NCBI GenBank assembly: GCA_963800975.1
Contig: CAWDDB010000009.1
Span: forward strand, 1 to 64,000
Length of the DNA stretch: 64,000 nucleotides
Direction: 5' to 3'
Origin: JALYGY01 sp963800975
Lineage (GTDB): Bacteria > Actinomycetota > Rubrobacteria > Rubrobacterales > Rubrobacteraceae
Shown here one piece after another: positions 35,630 through 43,750 of the stretch. A program made the translations under genes and the position numbers. Each line of letters begins with the position of its first letter. The stretch's first letter is position 1. A model generated the notes under the pieces. The model ran no database searches and had not been told where the DNA came from. It saw only the letters and a list, made by a program, of their open reading frames with translations.

Positions 35630-35707
35630 AGCGGCCCGCGCAGCGAGCCACCCAGAAGCGTGGTTTGGGATCCGGTCGCCCTCCCCGCGTCTGTCGGGCG
35701 CTCCTGG

Positions 35708-36517
35708 CTAAGCCCCGCCTTGCAGGAGCCACTCGTGTTCCGGATCGTTCTTGACCCTCCACTCGCGCACGGGGCCGGCCATTACGTTCAGGTAGTAGAG
35801 GTCGTAGCCTGGCGGCGTCGAGACGGCGTGGTAGCCCCGGGGCACCAGCACGGTGTCGTCGTGCCCCACGGTAAGCGTCTCGTCGAGCGAACGGTCATCC
35901 GTGTAGACCCTCTGGAGGGCGAACCCTTCGGTCGGTTGGATCTTGTGGAAGTAAGTCTCCTCCAGGTAGCTCTCGTTCGGGAGATCGTCCTGATCGTGCT
36001 TGTGCGGGGGGTAGCTCGACCAGTGCCCGTTCGGCGTGATGACCTCGACCACGAGCAACCTCTCGGCGGCGCGATCCTCCATCAGGATCGGGTGTATGCG
36101 CCTCTCCATGTTCCCCGAGCCGCGCACCTCCACCTCGATGTCCTCGGGCCGCACGAGCAGGGGTTCCGCCCCGCTCCGGGCGGGCGCGGAGGCAACGGCC
36201 AGCTCCAGGTACGTCACGGCCTCCACGCGGTATTCAGTCCCGGGCGGCAGGTAGACCGCGTGCGGCCGACCCTCGAAGACGCTGTCGCGTCCCCCGATGC
36301 CCGTCCACCCGTCGTCGGCGGTCGAGATGGTGCAGTAGCCTGAAAGGACCACCAGGCAGACCTCCTCTCCGTCCGCCCGCCGCTCGACTGTCCGCCCGTC
36401 CTCGAGCCGCAGCACCTCGAAGCCAACGTACTCCCAACCCGCGGACTCGGGCGTGATCCTGACGACGTTTCCTCCCGCGTCCGGTGCGCTGTTGACCGGG
36501 ACGATCAGGTCCGTCAC
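35708..36517 (-). CDS. iolB: 5-deoxy-glucuronate isomerase
   Basis: 269 residues, cupin fold. Recognisable family blocks: GRPHAVYLPPGTEYRVEAVT, SGNMERRIHPILMED, WSSYPPHKHDQDDLPNESYL and EETYFHKIQPTEGFALQRVY; the His and Glu residues in the last two bind the metal. It isomerises 5-deoxy-D-glucuronate to 5-dehydro-2-deoxy-D-gluconate in myo-inositol breakdown. Last gene of the six-gene iol transcript. Confidence 0.95.
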   Translation of the reverse strand: MTDLIVPVNSAPDAGGNVVRITPESAGWEYVGFEVLRLEDGRTVERRADGEEVCLVVLSGYCTISTADDGWTGIGGRDSVFEGRPHAVYLPPGTEYRVEAVTYLELAVASAPARSGAEPLLVRPEDIEVEVRGSGNMERRIHPILMEDRAAERLLVVEVITPNGHWSSYPPHKHDQDDLPNESYLEETYFHKIQPTEGFALQRVYTDDRSLDETLTVGHDDTVLVPRGYHAVSTPPGYDLYYLNVMAGPVREWRVKNDPEHEWLLQGGA

Positions 36518-36559
36518 GCTCTCAACCCCTTCCCGATGCCTGACGTCTTCAAGACGCCT

Positions 36560-38440
36560 TCACAAATACCGCCGCTCGGCCCGCTTGCCCTCGGCGTACT
36601 CCTTTCGGGCGGCGGCCACGGAGTCCATCTCGGAGACCTCGGCGACGGGTACGTCCCAGAAGGATTCGTAGTCGGGCACGCCCTCGTAGCGGTCGACGGG
36701 GATGTGGATCACGACGGTCCGGTCTATCCCCCTGGCCTCCTCGAGCACGTCCTCGAGCTCGCCCACGGTCTTCGCCCGGAACACGCGCGCCCCCAGGCTC
36801 TCGGCGTTCGCCGCGAGGTCCACGGGCAGGATCTCGCCCGGATCCGCGTCCGTGTCGAGGCCGATGGAGCCATCCCTGCGGTAGCGGTACTGGGTGCCGA
36901 AGCCGTCCGAACCGACCGAGCGGGATAGCCCCCCGATAGAAGAGAAGCCGGAGTTGTCCACGAGGACGATGGTCAGTTTGTAGCCCTCCTGGATCGAGGT
37001 GATCATCTCCGAGCTCATCATCAGGTAGGACCCGTCCCCGACCATGACGTAGACCTCGCGCCCTGGCGCGGCCATCTTCACGCCGAGCCCCCCGGCGATC
37101 TCGTACCCCATGCACGAGTAGCCGTACTCGACGTGGTAGCCCTTCGGGTCGCGCGTGCGCCAGAGCTTGTGCAGGTCGCCTGGCATCGAGCCGGCGGCGC
37201 AGACGACCACGTCCCTGGGCCCGGAGAAGGTGTTGACGGCCCCTATGACCTCGCTCTGGGCCGGGAGGGGGCCGTGTCCCAGCGCGTACAACCGCCCGAC
37301 CTCGACGTCCCACTCGGCGTTCGCGCGCTCGTTCGAAGCCCTGTAGTCGGGCCCGACGTCGTAGCCGGCGAGGGCGTCGCCCAGGGCCTCGAGCGTGGCC
37401 CTGGCGTCGCCGACGAGCCCGAGCGCCCCGTGCTTGACCGCGTCGAGGTCGGCGACGTTCACGTTCACGAAGCGGACGCCCGGATCCTGGAAGGCGGTCT
37501 TCGATGCGGTGGTGAAATCGCTCCAGCGGGTTCCGACCCCGATCACGACGTCGGCCTCGCGGGCGACGCGGTTGGCGGCGAGGGTGCCCGTGGCGCCGAC
37601 GGCGCCGAGGGCGCAGGGATGGTCGTAGGGCATCGATCCCTTGCCCGCCTGCGTCTCCCCGACGGGGATGCCCGTGTCCTCGGCCAGGCGCTCGAGGGCC
37701 CCGGTCGCCTCCGAGTAGATCACGCCGCCCCCGGCCACGATCATTGGCCGGCGGGCGCCCCTGATGAGGTTGGCCGCGCGCTGCAGCGCCCCGGCGTCTG
37801 GCAGCGCGCGCCCGACGCGCCAGACGCGCTTCTCAAAGAACTCCTCCGGATAGCCGTACGCCTCGGCCTGCACGTCCTGGGGAAGCGCGAGGGTAACGGC
37901 GCCCGTCTCGGCCTGATCCGTCAGGACCCGCATGGCGGCGAGGGCGGCCGGGATGAGCTGCTCCGGGCGGTTGACGCGGTCCCAGTGCTTCGAGATCGGC
38001 CTGAAGGCGTCGTTTACCGAGAGGTCGCCGTCGTGCGGGGCCTCGAGCTGCTGCAGCACGGGGTCGGGGCCGCGCGAGGCGAAGACGTCGCCTGGCAGGA
38101 GCAACACTGGCAGGCGGTTTATCGTGGCGAGCGCGGCCCCCGTCACCATGTTGGTCGCGCCCGGTCCTATGGAGGAGGTGCAGGCGAGCGTCTGCAGCCG
38201 GTTCTTCTGCCGGGCGTAGGCGGTGGCCGCGTGCACCATGGCCTGCTCGTTGCGGGCCTGGTAGTAGGTGAGATCCTCCGCGTACTGCTGCAGCGCCTGT
38301 CCCACGCCGGCCACGTTTCCGTGACCGAAGATACCGAAGCAGCCGGCGAAGAAACGTTGCTCGACGCCGTCGCGCTCGACGTGCTGGTTTGCCAGGAACC
38401 GAACCAGCGCCTGGGCCGTCGTCAGGTTTACCGTGCCCAA
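36560..38440 (-). CDS. iolD: 3D-(3,5/4)-trihydroxycyclohexane-1,2-dione hydrolase
   Basis: 626 residues, a thiamine-diphosphate enzyme. The order is usual: N-terminal pyrimidine-binding domain (GCFGIFGHGNVAGVG, AYARQKNRLQTLACTSSIGP), central domain (AGGGVIYSEATGALERLAED), and C-terminal domain with the ThDP motif GDGSYLMMSSEM...LVDN. It opens the ring of the trione to give 5-deoxy-glucuronate. Ten bases separate it from iolE; the same strand continues to iolB. Confidence 0.95.
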   Translation of the reverse strand: MGTVNLTTAQALVRFLANQHVERDGVEQRFFAGCFGIFGHGNVAGVGQALQQYAEDLTYYQARNEQAMVHAATAYARQKNRLQTLACTSSIGPGATNMVTGAALATINRLPVLLLPGDVFASRGPDPVLQQLEAPHDGDLSVNDAFRPISKHWDRVNRPEQLIPAALAAMRVLTDQAETGAVTLALPQDVQAEAYGYPEEFFEKRVWRVGRALPDAGALQRAANLIRGARRPMIVAGGGVIYSEATGALERLAEDTGIPVGETQAGKGSMPYDHPCALGAVGATGTLAANRVAREADVVIGVGTRWSDFTTASKTAFQDPGVRFVNVNVADLDAVKHGALGLVGDARATLEALGDALAGYDVGPDYRASNERANAEWDVEVGRLYALGHGPLPAQSEVIGAVNTFSGPRDVVVCAAGSMPGDLHKLWRTRDPKGYHVEYGYSCMGYEIAGGLGVKMAAPGREVYVMVGDGSYLMMSSEMITSIQEGYKLTIVLVDNSGFSSIGGLSRSVGSDGFGTQYRYRRDGSIGLDTDADPGEILPVDLAANAESLGARVFRAKTVGELEDVLEEARGIDRTVVIHIPVDRYEGVPDYESFWDVPVAEVSEMDSVAAARKEYAEGKRAERRYL

Positions 38441-38449
38441 CTCATCCTC

Positions 38450-39346
38450 CTAGCTCCGGTCTATCTCCTCGAGCTTCCGCCTCAGGTAGGCCAGGCTCTC
38501 GCGGACGTCGGCGACGGGCCCCTCGCCTTCGGCCGGCTCGGTCTCCACCACCGTGTCCTGCTCGAGCACGTACCAACCACCGTAGCCCGAGCGCTCGAGC
38601 CGACCTATTACCTCCCCGACGTCGACGTCGCCGCCGCCCAGCGGCCGGAACAGTCCCCCGGCAGCGGCCTCCTTGAAGGTCAGCTCTCGAGCCGCGACCC
38701 GCCGCGCCAGGCTTCGGTCCACGTCCTTGAGATGGGCGAGGCTCACCCTCTCCCCCGCCAACCCGGCGATCTCGACCGGGTCGCTGCCCCCGAGCACGAG
38801 GTGCCCGGTGTCCAGGCAAAGCCCCGTGTCGCAGCCGTCCAGAAAGCGCCTGAGCTGGTCGTCGGTCTCGATCACGGTGCCGAAGTGAGAATGCAAGGCC
38901 ACCGTGAGGCCGTGCACCGCGGCGATCTCCTCCGCCGCGGCCAGGGACTCGAAGAGGGCGTCCCAGGCTTTCCCGTCCAGCTCGGCGGCCTCGCCGTAAT
39001 CCTCCGACCCCGTGGTCGCGGCAAGGACCAGCACGTCGGCCCCGGCCCCGGAGAAGAACCGCGCGCGTCCCTCCACGGAGGCCAGCTCTGCCTCCCGCCG
39101 GTCCGGATCGTGCAGCACGGCCGGCACGAAGCCCCCGACGAGGCTCAGGCCATGCTCGCGCAGGGCTCGGGACATCTCCTCCGGGTCCTGCGGCAAGAAA
39201 CCCTCGGGCCCGGCCTCCATGGCTGTCAGGCCGAGCGCCTCGGCCTCTCGCAACACCCGCTCGACGCCCATCTGGTAGCCCCAGTCGGGGACCTCGATCA
39301 CCCCCCAAGACACCGGGGCGCCGGCGACGCGTGTTCCGAAGGTCAT
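38450..39346 (-). CDS. iolE: Inosose dehydratase (2-keto-myo-inositol dehydratase)
   Basis: 298 residues. AP-endonuclease-2/xylose-isomerase-like TIM barrel with the IolE N-terminal signature APVSWGVIEVPDWGYQMG. Metal-binding residues are in EAGPEGFL, VALHSHFGTVIET and GLCLDTGHLVLGG. Removes water from scyllo-inosose to give the dihydroxy-cyclohexanedione. Its ATG overlaps the iolG stop by 4 bases. Confidence 0.92.
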   Translation of the reverse strand: MTFGTRVAGAPVSWGVIEVPDWGYQMGVERVLREAEALGLTAMEAGPEGFLPQDPEEMSRALREHGLSLVGGFVPAVLHDPDRREAELASVEGRARFFSGAGADVLVLAATTGSEDYGEAAELDGKAWDALFESLAAAEEIAAVHGLTVALHSHFGTVIETDDQLRRFLDGCDTGLCLDTGHLVLGGSDPVEIAGLAGERVSLAHLKDVDRSLARRVAARELTFKEAAAGGLFRPLGGGDVDVGEVIGRLERSGYGGWYVLEQDTVVETEPAEGEGPVADVRESLAYLRRKLEEIDRS

Positions 39347-40395
39347 TCGGCAACCCCCGCCAGATCCCCGTAGAGCGCCGGCCGTTCAGGGGTCTCGAGG
39401 CGCCGCGCCGTACCCGACCGCAGGGACTCGACGCAGGCCTCGACCGCCAGGAGCGAGGCGAAGCCGTCCCACGAGTCCGGGCCAGTGTGGCTTCCGTCGC
39501 GCAGGCCCACTATCCACCGCTGCACCTCGATCACGTAGGCGGTCTCGAACCTCTCCAGCCAATCGGCCTCGATCCGCTGGGAAGACGCCCGATCCCGGCG
39601 CACCACGGGGCTTCCAACGGGCGGGGTATGCGCGGTGCCATCGGAGCCGACCACCTCGACCCCAACCTCGTAGCCGTAGCCGGCGTTCACCGAGACCTCG
39701 ATCGTCGCGAGACAACCACCGCCGAGGGAGACCTGGATCGACTGCACGTCCAGGAGGTCGCTGTCCGGCTGCGTACTGGTGCCCCGCGCGTACACCTCCT
39801 CGATCTCCCCTCCGAGCAACCACCTGGCCGAGTCGAGGTCGTGCACCGCGGACCCGTAGATCACAGATTCCGAGGTAGACCCGGGCGGCGCCGCGAGGTT
39901 GCGGTGCCACCCCTTGAACAGCAGGGGACGTCCTATGGCGCCGCTGGAGATGGCGTCCTTGACGCCGACGTGCTCGGGATCGTAGCGTCGCATGAAGCCG
40001 ACCTGAACCAGCTTCCTGCCCAGCTCGGCCTCCGCCTCCACGATCTCCCTGGCGTCCTCGACGCTGGCCGTCAGCGGCTTCTCGCACAGGACCGGTTTCT
40101 CGCGCCGCAGGCATTCCATGATCAGGCCAGCATGGGTATCGTCCGGCGAAGCGACGACGACCGCCCGGACGCCGTCGTCGCGGATCAAGGCGAGCTCGTC
40201 CTCGAAGACCGCGGTCTCGGGACCGCACCTGGCCGCGATCTCTTCGGCCCGCGAGAGATCCACATCCGTGACGCCCACGACCTCCGCGCCCGCGACCCTG
40301 GCGTGCAGGTTGTCGGCGTGCCTGGCCCCCATTCCGCCCACCCCTATCACACCGACCGAGACCCGCTCGGTGCCGGCCAGCCTCTCGGAGCTCAC
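39343..40395 (-). CDS. iolG: Inositol 2-dehydrogenase, Gfo/Idh/MocA family
   Basis: About 350 residues from GTG 40395, which follows GGAGGAGG; the frame is open to 40449 but the extra residues have no ribosome site. Rossmann motif VSVGVIGVGGMGARHADN, the EKP motif LCEKPLTASVEDAREIVEAE, and GSAVHDLDSARWLLGGEIEE with the family His and Asp. Oxidises myo-inositol to scyllo-inosose with NAD. The substrate assignment rests on the operon. Confidence 0.88.
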   Translation of the reverse strand: MSSERLAGTERVSVGVIGVGGMGARHADNLHARVAGAEVVGVTDVDLSRAEEIAARCGPETAVFEDELALIRDDGVRAVVVASPDDTHAGLIMECLRREKPVLCEKPLTASVEDAREIVEAEAELGRKLVQVGFMRRYDPEHVGVKDAISSGAIGRPLLFKGWHRNLAAPPGSTSESVIYGSAVHDLDSARWLLGGEIEEVYARGTSTQPDSDLLDVQSIQVSLGGGCLATIEVSVNAGYGYEVGVEVVGSDGTAHTPPVGSPVVRRDRASSQRIEADWLERFETAYVIEVQRWIVGLRDGSHTGPDSWDGFASLLAVEACVESLRSGTARRLETPERPALYGDLAGVAE

Positions 40396-40429
40396 CACCA
40401 GATCCTCCTCCGATCCCGACCTTCCGGCG

Positions 40430-42373
40430 TCATTCAGATCCCTCCCCAACCCGGCTCTTCGTCCTCTTGTGCCAGAGCGCGTTCATGCGCCGGTACCTCT
40501 CGGCAACAAGCGAGACGAGCTCTTCGTCCCCTATCTCGTCGGCCAGCCAACGACGGGCAGGCTCGCCGTAGATCGAGCGCCCGATCGCGAACCCTTTGCA
40601 CAGCGGCTCGGTGGCCGCCGCCCCGAAAGTCTCGGCTAGCTCCCCTTCTTCCATCGCCTGCCCGAGCACCAACAATCCCGCGCAGTACGGGTCGTTCTCC
40701 CGCACCACGTCCCCGACCCCCCGCCAGGCCGCGGTATCCGGGTTCGGCGGCAGCTTCCACCAGTCGGGGCGCACCCCGATCTCGTAGAACCGCTCGAGCA
40801 GCGCCGCCACGTCGCCCTCGTCGTAGCGCGTGCCCGGCAAGGCCTGGATCTCGAGAAGGAGCTGGCGCTCGTTCTTGACGCAGGCATCGAAGAGCTGAAG
40901 GACCCGCTGCTCCTGCGTCTCCCTGATCTCCGGGTCGTCCTCAGGGCGCACGTACAGGTTGCACTTGACGACGTGTTCCTCGGGCCAGGTCCTCAGCGTG
41001 GCGGCGACGTTCGGTCCACCAACAAACTCTACCGGCCTGGACCCGGCGAGCTCGACGGCGAGCTCGACGGCGCGCCCGATCCAGACCCCGCTCCCGGTAA
41101 GCTCCTCCAGGGCCCTACCTCCGTAGACGTCGTCGAGCAGGACGCCGGCCGCCTCGTCTCCCTCGGCCACGCGCCGGAACGCTTGTGCCAGGAGCAGCTT
41201 GAGGTCACCCAGCCGCGCGCGCTCCACCCCGAGATCGTCGGCCGCCGCTTCGAGCTGCCAGCGGTGGTCCATGGCGAGCACGCGCAGCTCCTCGGGATCG
41301 TTGCGGGTCGTCGCCCGGTGCAGGTGAGCCAGCCACGCGTCCTCCCCCAGGCGCCGCGGCTTCTCCTCCAGGGCCAGGAAGTACTCGAGCTCCTCGCTCG
41401 TCGGCATGGCTGGCGAGCACCCGTGCCTGGAGACGACGATCGCCCCGCAGGCGTTCCCGAGCCGCAGGCACTCCTCCAGCGGCTCCTCGCGCAGCCAGCC
41501 ACTCAGGAAGCCGCTCATGAAGGCGTCTCCGGCTCCGACGCTGTTGAAGACCTCGACAGGAAACCCGGGGACGCCGACCCCGTCCTCGACGTCGTCAGGA
41601 ATCTCCCCCGGAAACACCCTTGCCCCCATCGCGCCGACCTTGAGCACGATGGTCGCGCCGCAGAGGCCGCGGATGCTCCGGAGCGCCTCGATGGTGTCCG
41701 TCGAGCCACCGGCGATCCGGATCTCCTCCTCCGTTCCGACCACGAGGTCGCAACTCGGCAGAACGGAACGGTAGACCCCCGTCACCGCCTCGCTGGCCAC
41801 GAACATCTCGCCGCCCTGCTCGTGCGCGGCCACGCCCCAGAACACGGGCCTGTAGTCCAGGTCGAAAAACACCTGGGTCCCGGCCTCCACGGCCGCCTTT
41901 AGGGCCTTGAAGGAGGCCTCGCTGGGACCCGGCCGCGAGAAGGGCGTCCCCGTGACAAGCAGCGCCTTCGAGGAGGCGACGAACTCGGGCTCGATGTCTC
42001 CCTCGTCGACGGCGAGGTCGGCCGCGTCGCCGTAGGCGAAGATCCTGGGGAAGTCGTCCACGGCCCTGACCGCGAGCAGGACGCAGGGGGTGAGATGCTC
42101 TGTGTCAAAGAGAACGCGGCTGACGTCAACGCCGTTCTCCGCGAGGGTCTGGCGCACGAAACGGCCCATCTGCTCGTCGCCAACGCGGGTGAGCATCGCG
42201 GCCTTCACCCCCAGCCGCGCCGTGCCGACGGCTATGTTGGTCGCGCTGCCGCCCACGTACTTGCGGAAGGACTGGACGTCCTCCAGCCGGGCCCCTTCTT
42301 GCTCGGCGTAGAGGTCTACCGAGGTGCGCCCGATGCAAATGAGATCCAGCGCGTGCCTAGCCTCCTCGCTCAT
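40430..42373 (-). CDS. iolC: 5-dehydro-2-deoxygluconokinase fused to DUF2090 aldolase
   Basis: 647 residues, two enzymes in one chain. Residues 1-335 are a PfkB/ribokinase fold (LICIGRTSVDLYAEQEGARL, KYVGGSATNIAVGTARLG, and the anion-hole motif NSVGAGDAFMSGF), the IolC kinase. Residues about 345-640 are a DUF2090 TIM barrel (RVLAMDHRWQ-type start, KCNLYVRPEDDPEIR, LLLEIQALPG, GVRPDWWKLPP), the usual partner of IolC and a probable 5-dehydro-2-deoxyphosphogluconate aldolase replacing IolJ. The fusion channels two consecutive inositol steps and is known in several bacterial lineages. Confidence 0.93.
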   Translation of the reverse strand: MSEEARHALDLICIGRTSVDLYAEQEGARLEDVQSFRKYVGGSATNIAVGTARLGVKAAMLTRVGDEQMGRFVRQTLAENGVDVSRVLFDTEHLTPCVLLAVRAVDDFPRIFAYGDAADLAVDEGDIEPEFVASSKALLVTGTPFSRPGPSEASFKALKAAVEAGTQVFFDLDYRPVFWGVAAHEQGGEMFVASEAVTGVYRSVLPSCDLVVGTEEEIRIAGGSTDTIEALRSIRGLCGATIVLKVGAMGARVFPGEIPDDVEDGVGVPGFPVEVFNSVGAGDAFMSGFLSGWLREEPLEECLRLGNACGAIVVSRHGCSPAMPTSEELEYFLALEEKPRRLGEDAWLAHLHRATTRNDPEELRVLAMDHRWQLEAAADDLGVERARLGDLKLLLAQAFRRVAEGDEAAGVLLDDVYGGRALEELTGSGVWIGRAVELAVELAGSRPVEFVGGPNVAATLRTWPEEHVVKCNLYVRPEDDPEIRETQEQRVLQLFDACVKNERQLLLEIQALPGTRYDEGDVAALLERFYEIGVRPDWWKLPPNPDTAAWRGVGDVVRENDPYCAGLLVLGQAMEEGELAETFGAAATEPLCKGFAIGRSIYGEPARRWLADEIGDEELVSLVAERYRRMNALWHKRTKSRVGEGSE

Positions 42374-43520
42374 GCTCCCCCGTCTCCCAGCGTCCCGAGC
42401 CGCACGAGCGGTCCATCGCCTCGACGACCCGCATCGCCGAGATTATCTCGCGAATGCCAGGCTCGCGTTGCCCGCCGTCGGCTATGGACGAGAGAAACTT
42501 GTGGGTCTCGGCGACCTTCAGGTCGTCGTAACCCATGCCGATGCCGGCGCCCGGTTGGAAGCGCGCGAAGTCGCCCATGCCCGGCCGGGCGAAGACGGTA
42601 CGGTAGCCCCCCTCCTTCGCGTCCGACCTGTACAGCTCCAGCTCGTTCATCCGCTGGAAGTTCCACGAGAGAGCGCCGCGCGTGCCGTTGACCTCGAAGC
42701 TCATCCTGACGTGCTGCCCGGCGCACACCCGGCTCGCCTCCAGCGTGCCCATTGCCCCGTTCCCGAACCGCACGAGGCAGCTCGCGTAGTCCTCGTTCTC
42801 GACGGGGGACATCTCCCCTTCCTCGACGACCGCGAAGTGGCTCGCGCCCATCGGCGCCTCGGGCCTCTCCCGGATAAAAGTCTCCTTCTGCGCCGAGACG
42901 CTGCCGATGGGACCGAGGAGGTTCTGCGCCATGTCTGCCGCGTGGGGCATGATGTCACCGAGCACCCCGAGGCCACCGAACTCCTCCTTGAAGCGCCACG
43001 ACAGGACCCCGCGCGGATCGCTCGAGTAGTCGGCGAGGAAGTAGCCGCGGTAGTGCGTGATCTCCCCCAGCTCTCCCGCCGCGATGATCTCTCTGGCGTG
43101 CTCGACAGCCGGCGCGTGACGGTACATCAAGCCGATCATGCTCCTCACGCCGGCCTCCTCGACCGCCCTCCCGATCTCGTAGGTCTCGTCCGGAAACCGG
43201 CCGCACGGTTTCTCCAGCCAGATGTGTTTGCCGGCCCGCGCGGCGGCGACGGCGACCTCGCGGTGCAGGTAGTTGGGCGCGGTGATGCTAACGGCCTCGA
43301 CCTCGGGGTGCTCTACGACCTCCCGCCAGTCGGTGGTCCACCCCTCGTACCCCAGACGCCCCGCGCCCTCCCTGGCCCGTTCCTCGACCGCGTCAGCCGC
43401 CAACACCAGCCTCGGAGCGAGCGGGCACTCCGGGTAGTGATCGAACAGGCGGCGGTACCCGCGAGTATGCACCTCCCCCATCCACCCCAGGCCGACCAGC
43501 CCTATGCCAATCTCCGTCAC
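42357..43520 (-). CDS. Second Gfo/Idh/MocA oxidoreductase of the inositol operon
   Basis: 387 residues. IGIGLVGLGWMGEVHTRGYR is the dinucleotide fold, IWLEKPCGRFPDETYEIGRA the EKP region, and GLGVLGDIMPHAADMAQNLL the catalytic block. It is first in the six-gene transcript and overlaps iolC by 17 bases. Likely substrates are scyllo-inositol or another inositol isomer or inositol-derived sugar, as with IolW and IolX; the exact one cannot be told from sequence. Confidence 0.85.
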   Translation of the reverse strand: MTEIGIGLVGLGWMGEVHTRGYRRLFDHYPECPLAPRLVLAADAVEERAREGAGRLGYEGWTTDWREVVEHPEVEAVSITAPNYLHREVAVAAARAGKHIWLEKPCGRFPDETYEIGRAVEEAGVRSMIGLMYRHAPAVEHAREIIAAGELGEITHYRGYFLADYSSDPRGVLSWRFKEEFGGLGVLGDIMPHAADMAQNLLGPIGSVSAQKETFIRERPEAPMGASHFAVVEEGEMSPVENEDYASCLVRFGNGAMGTLEASRVCAGQHVRMSFEVNGTRGALSWNFQRMNELELYRSDAKEGGYRTVFARPGMGDFARFQPGAGIGMGYDDLKVAETHKFLSSIADGGQREPGIREIISAMRVVEAMDRSCGSGRWETGEHERGG

Positions 43521-43546
43521 AGCAAGCCTCCCTCGGAGGCTTGCTG
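43520..43546. repeat. Perfect 12-bp inverted repeat upstream of the iol operon
   Basis: CAGCAAGCCTCC and GGAGGCTTGCTG around a 3-base loop (43520-43546), starting exactly at the first codon of the operon's leading gene. It could be a hairpin in the mRNA leader or a regulator site. Confidence 0.6.
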
Positions 43547-43566
43547 CGCCCGACTTCGTCGAGCTA

Positions 43567-43741
43567 CGCTTGTCAGCACGCTCGGGGCCTGCTCCGCAGA
43601 CCCTCGCTTTTCAGCAAAGGGCTCCTGCCTGAGCCAAAAAAGCTGGCGAGCCGCCCCGAAGGCGAAGCCGAGGGGGCGGCGTGCTGACAAGCGAAGCGTA
43701 AGCCGACGCGTGCTGACAAGCGGAGGCCAGCTTCGCTGGCC
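43567..43741. repeat. Cluster of inverted and direct repeats
   Basis: The 15-mer GCGTGCTGACAAGCG occurs at 43679-43693 and again at 43708-43722, and its reverse complement at 43567-43581. A further hairpin GGCCAGC-TTC-GCTGGCC lies at 43725-43741. The 230-base gap between the symporter and iol genes is almost entirely made of these arms, like a BIME or small MITE. Confidence 0.65.
43634..43680 (-). terminator. Hairpin and T-run terminator of the symporter operon
   Basis: On the minus strand GCCGCCCC pairs with GGGGCGGC (43673-43680 with 43650-43657) and six T follow eight bases later (43636-43641). It separates the symporter transcript from the iol transcript. Confidence 0.55.
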
Positions 43742-43750
43742 GGAGCGTGC

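Noticed and set aside
37133..39373. A 746-codon open frame on the + strand
   Set aside because: It lies entirely antisense to iolD and iolE, which are unmistakable; long antisense frames are common in high-GC coding DNA.
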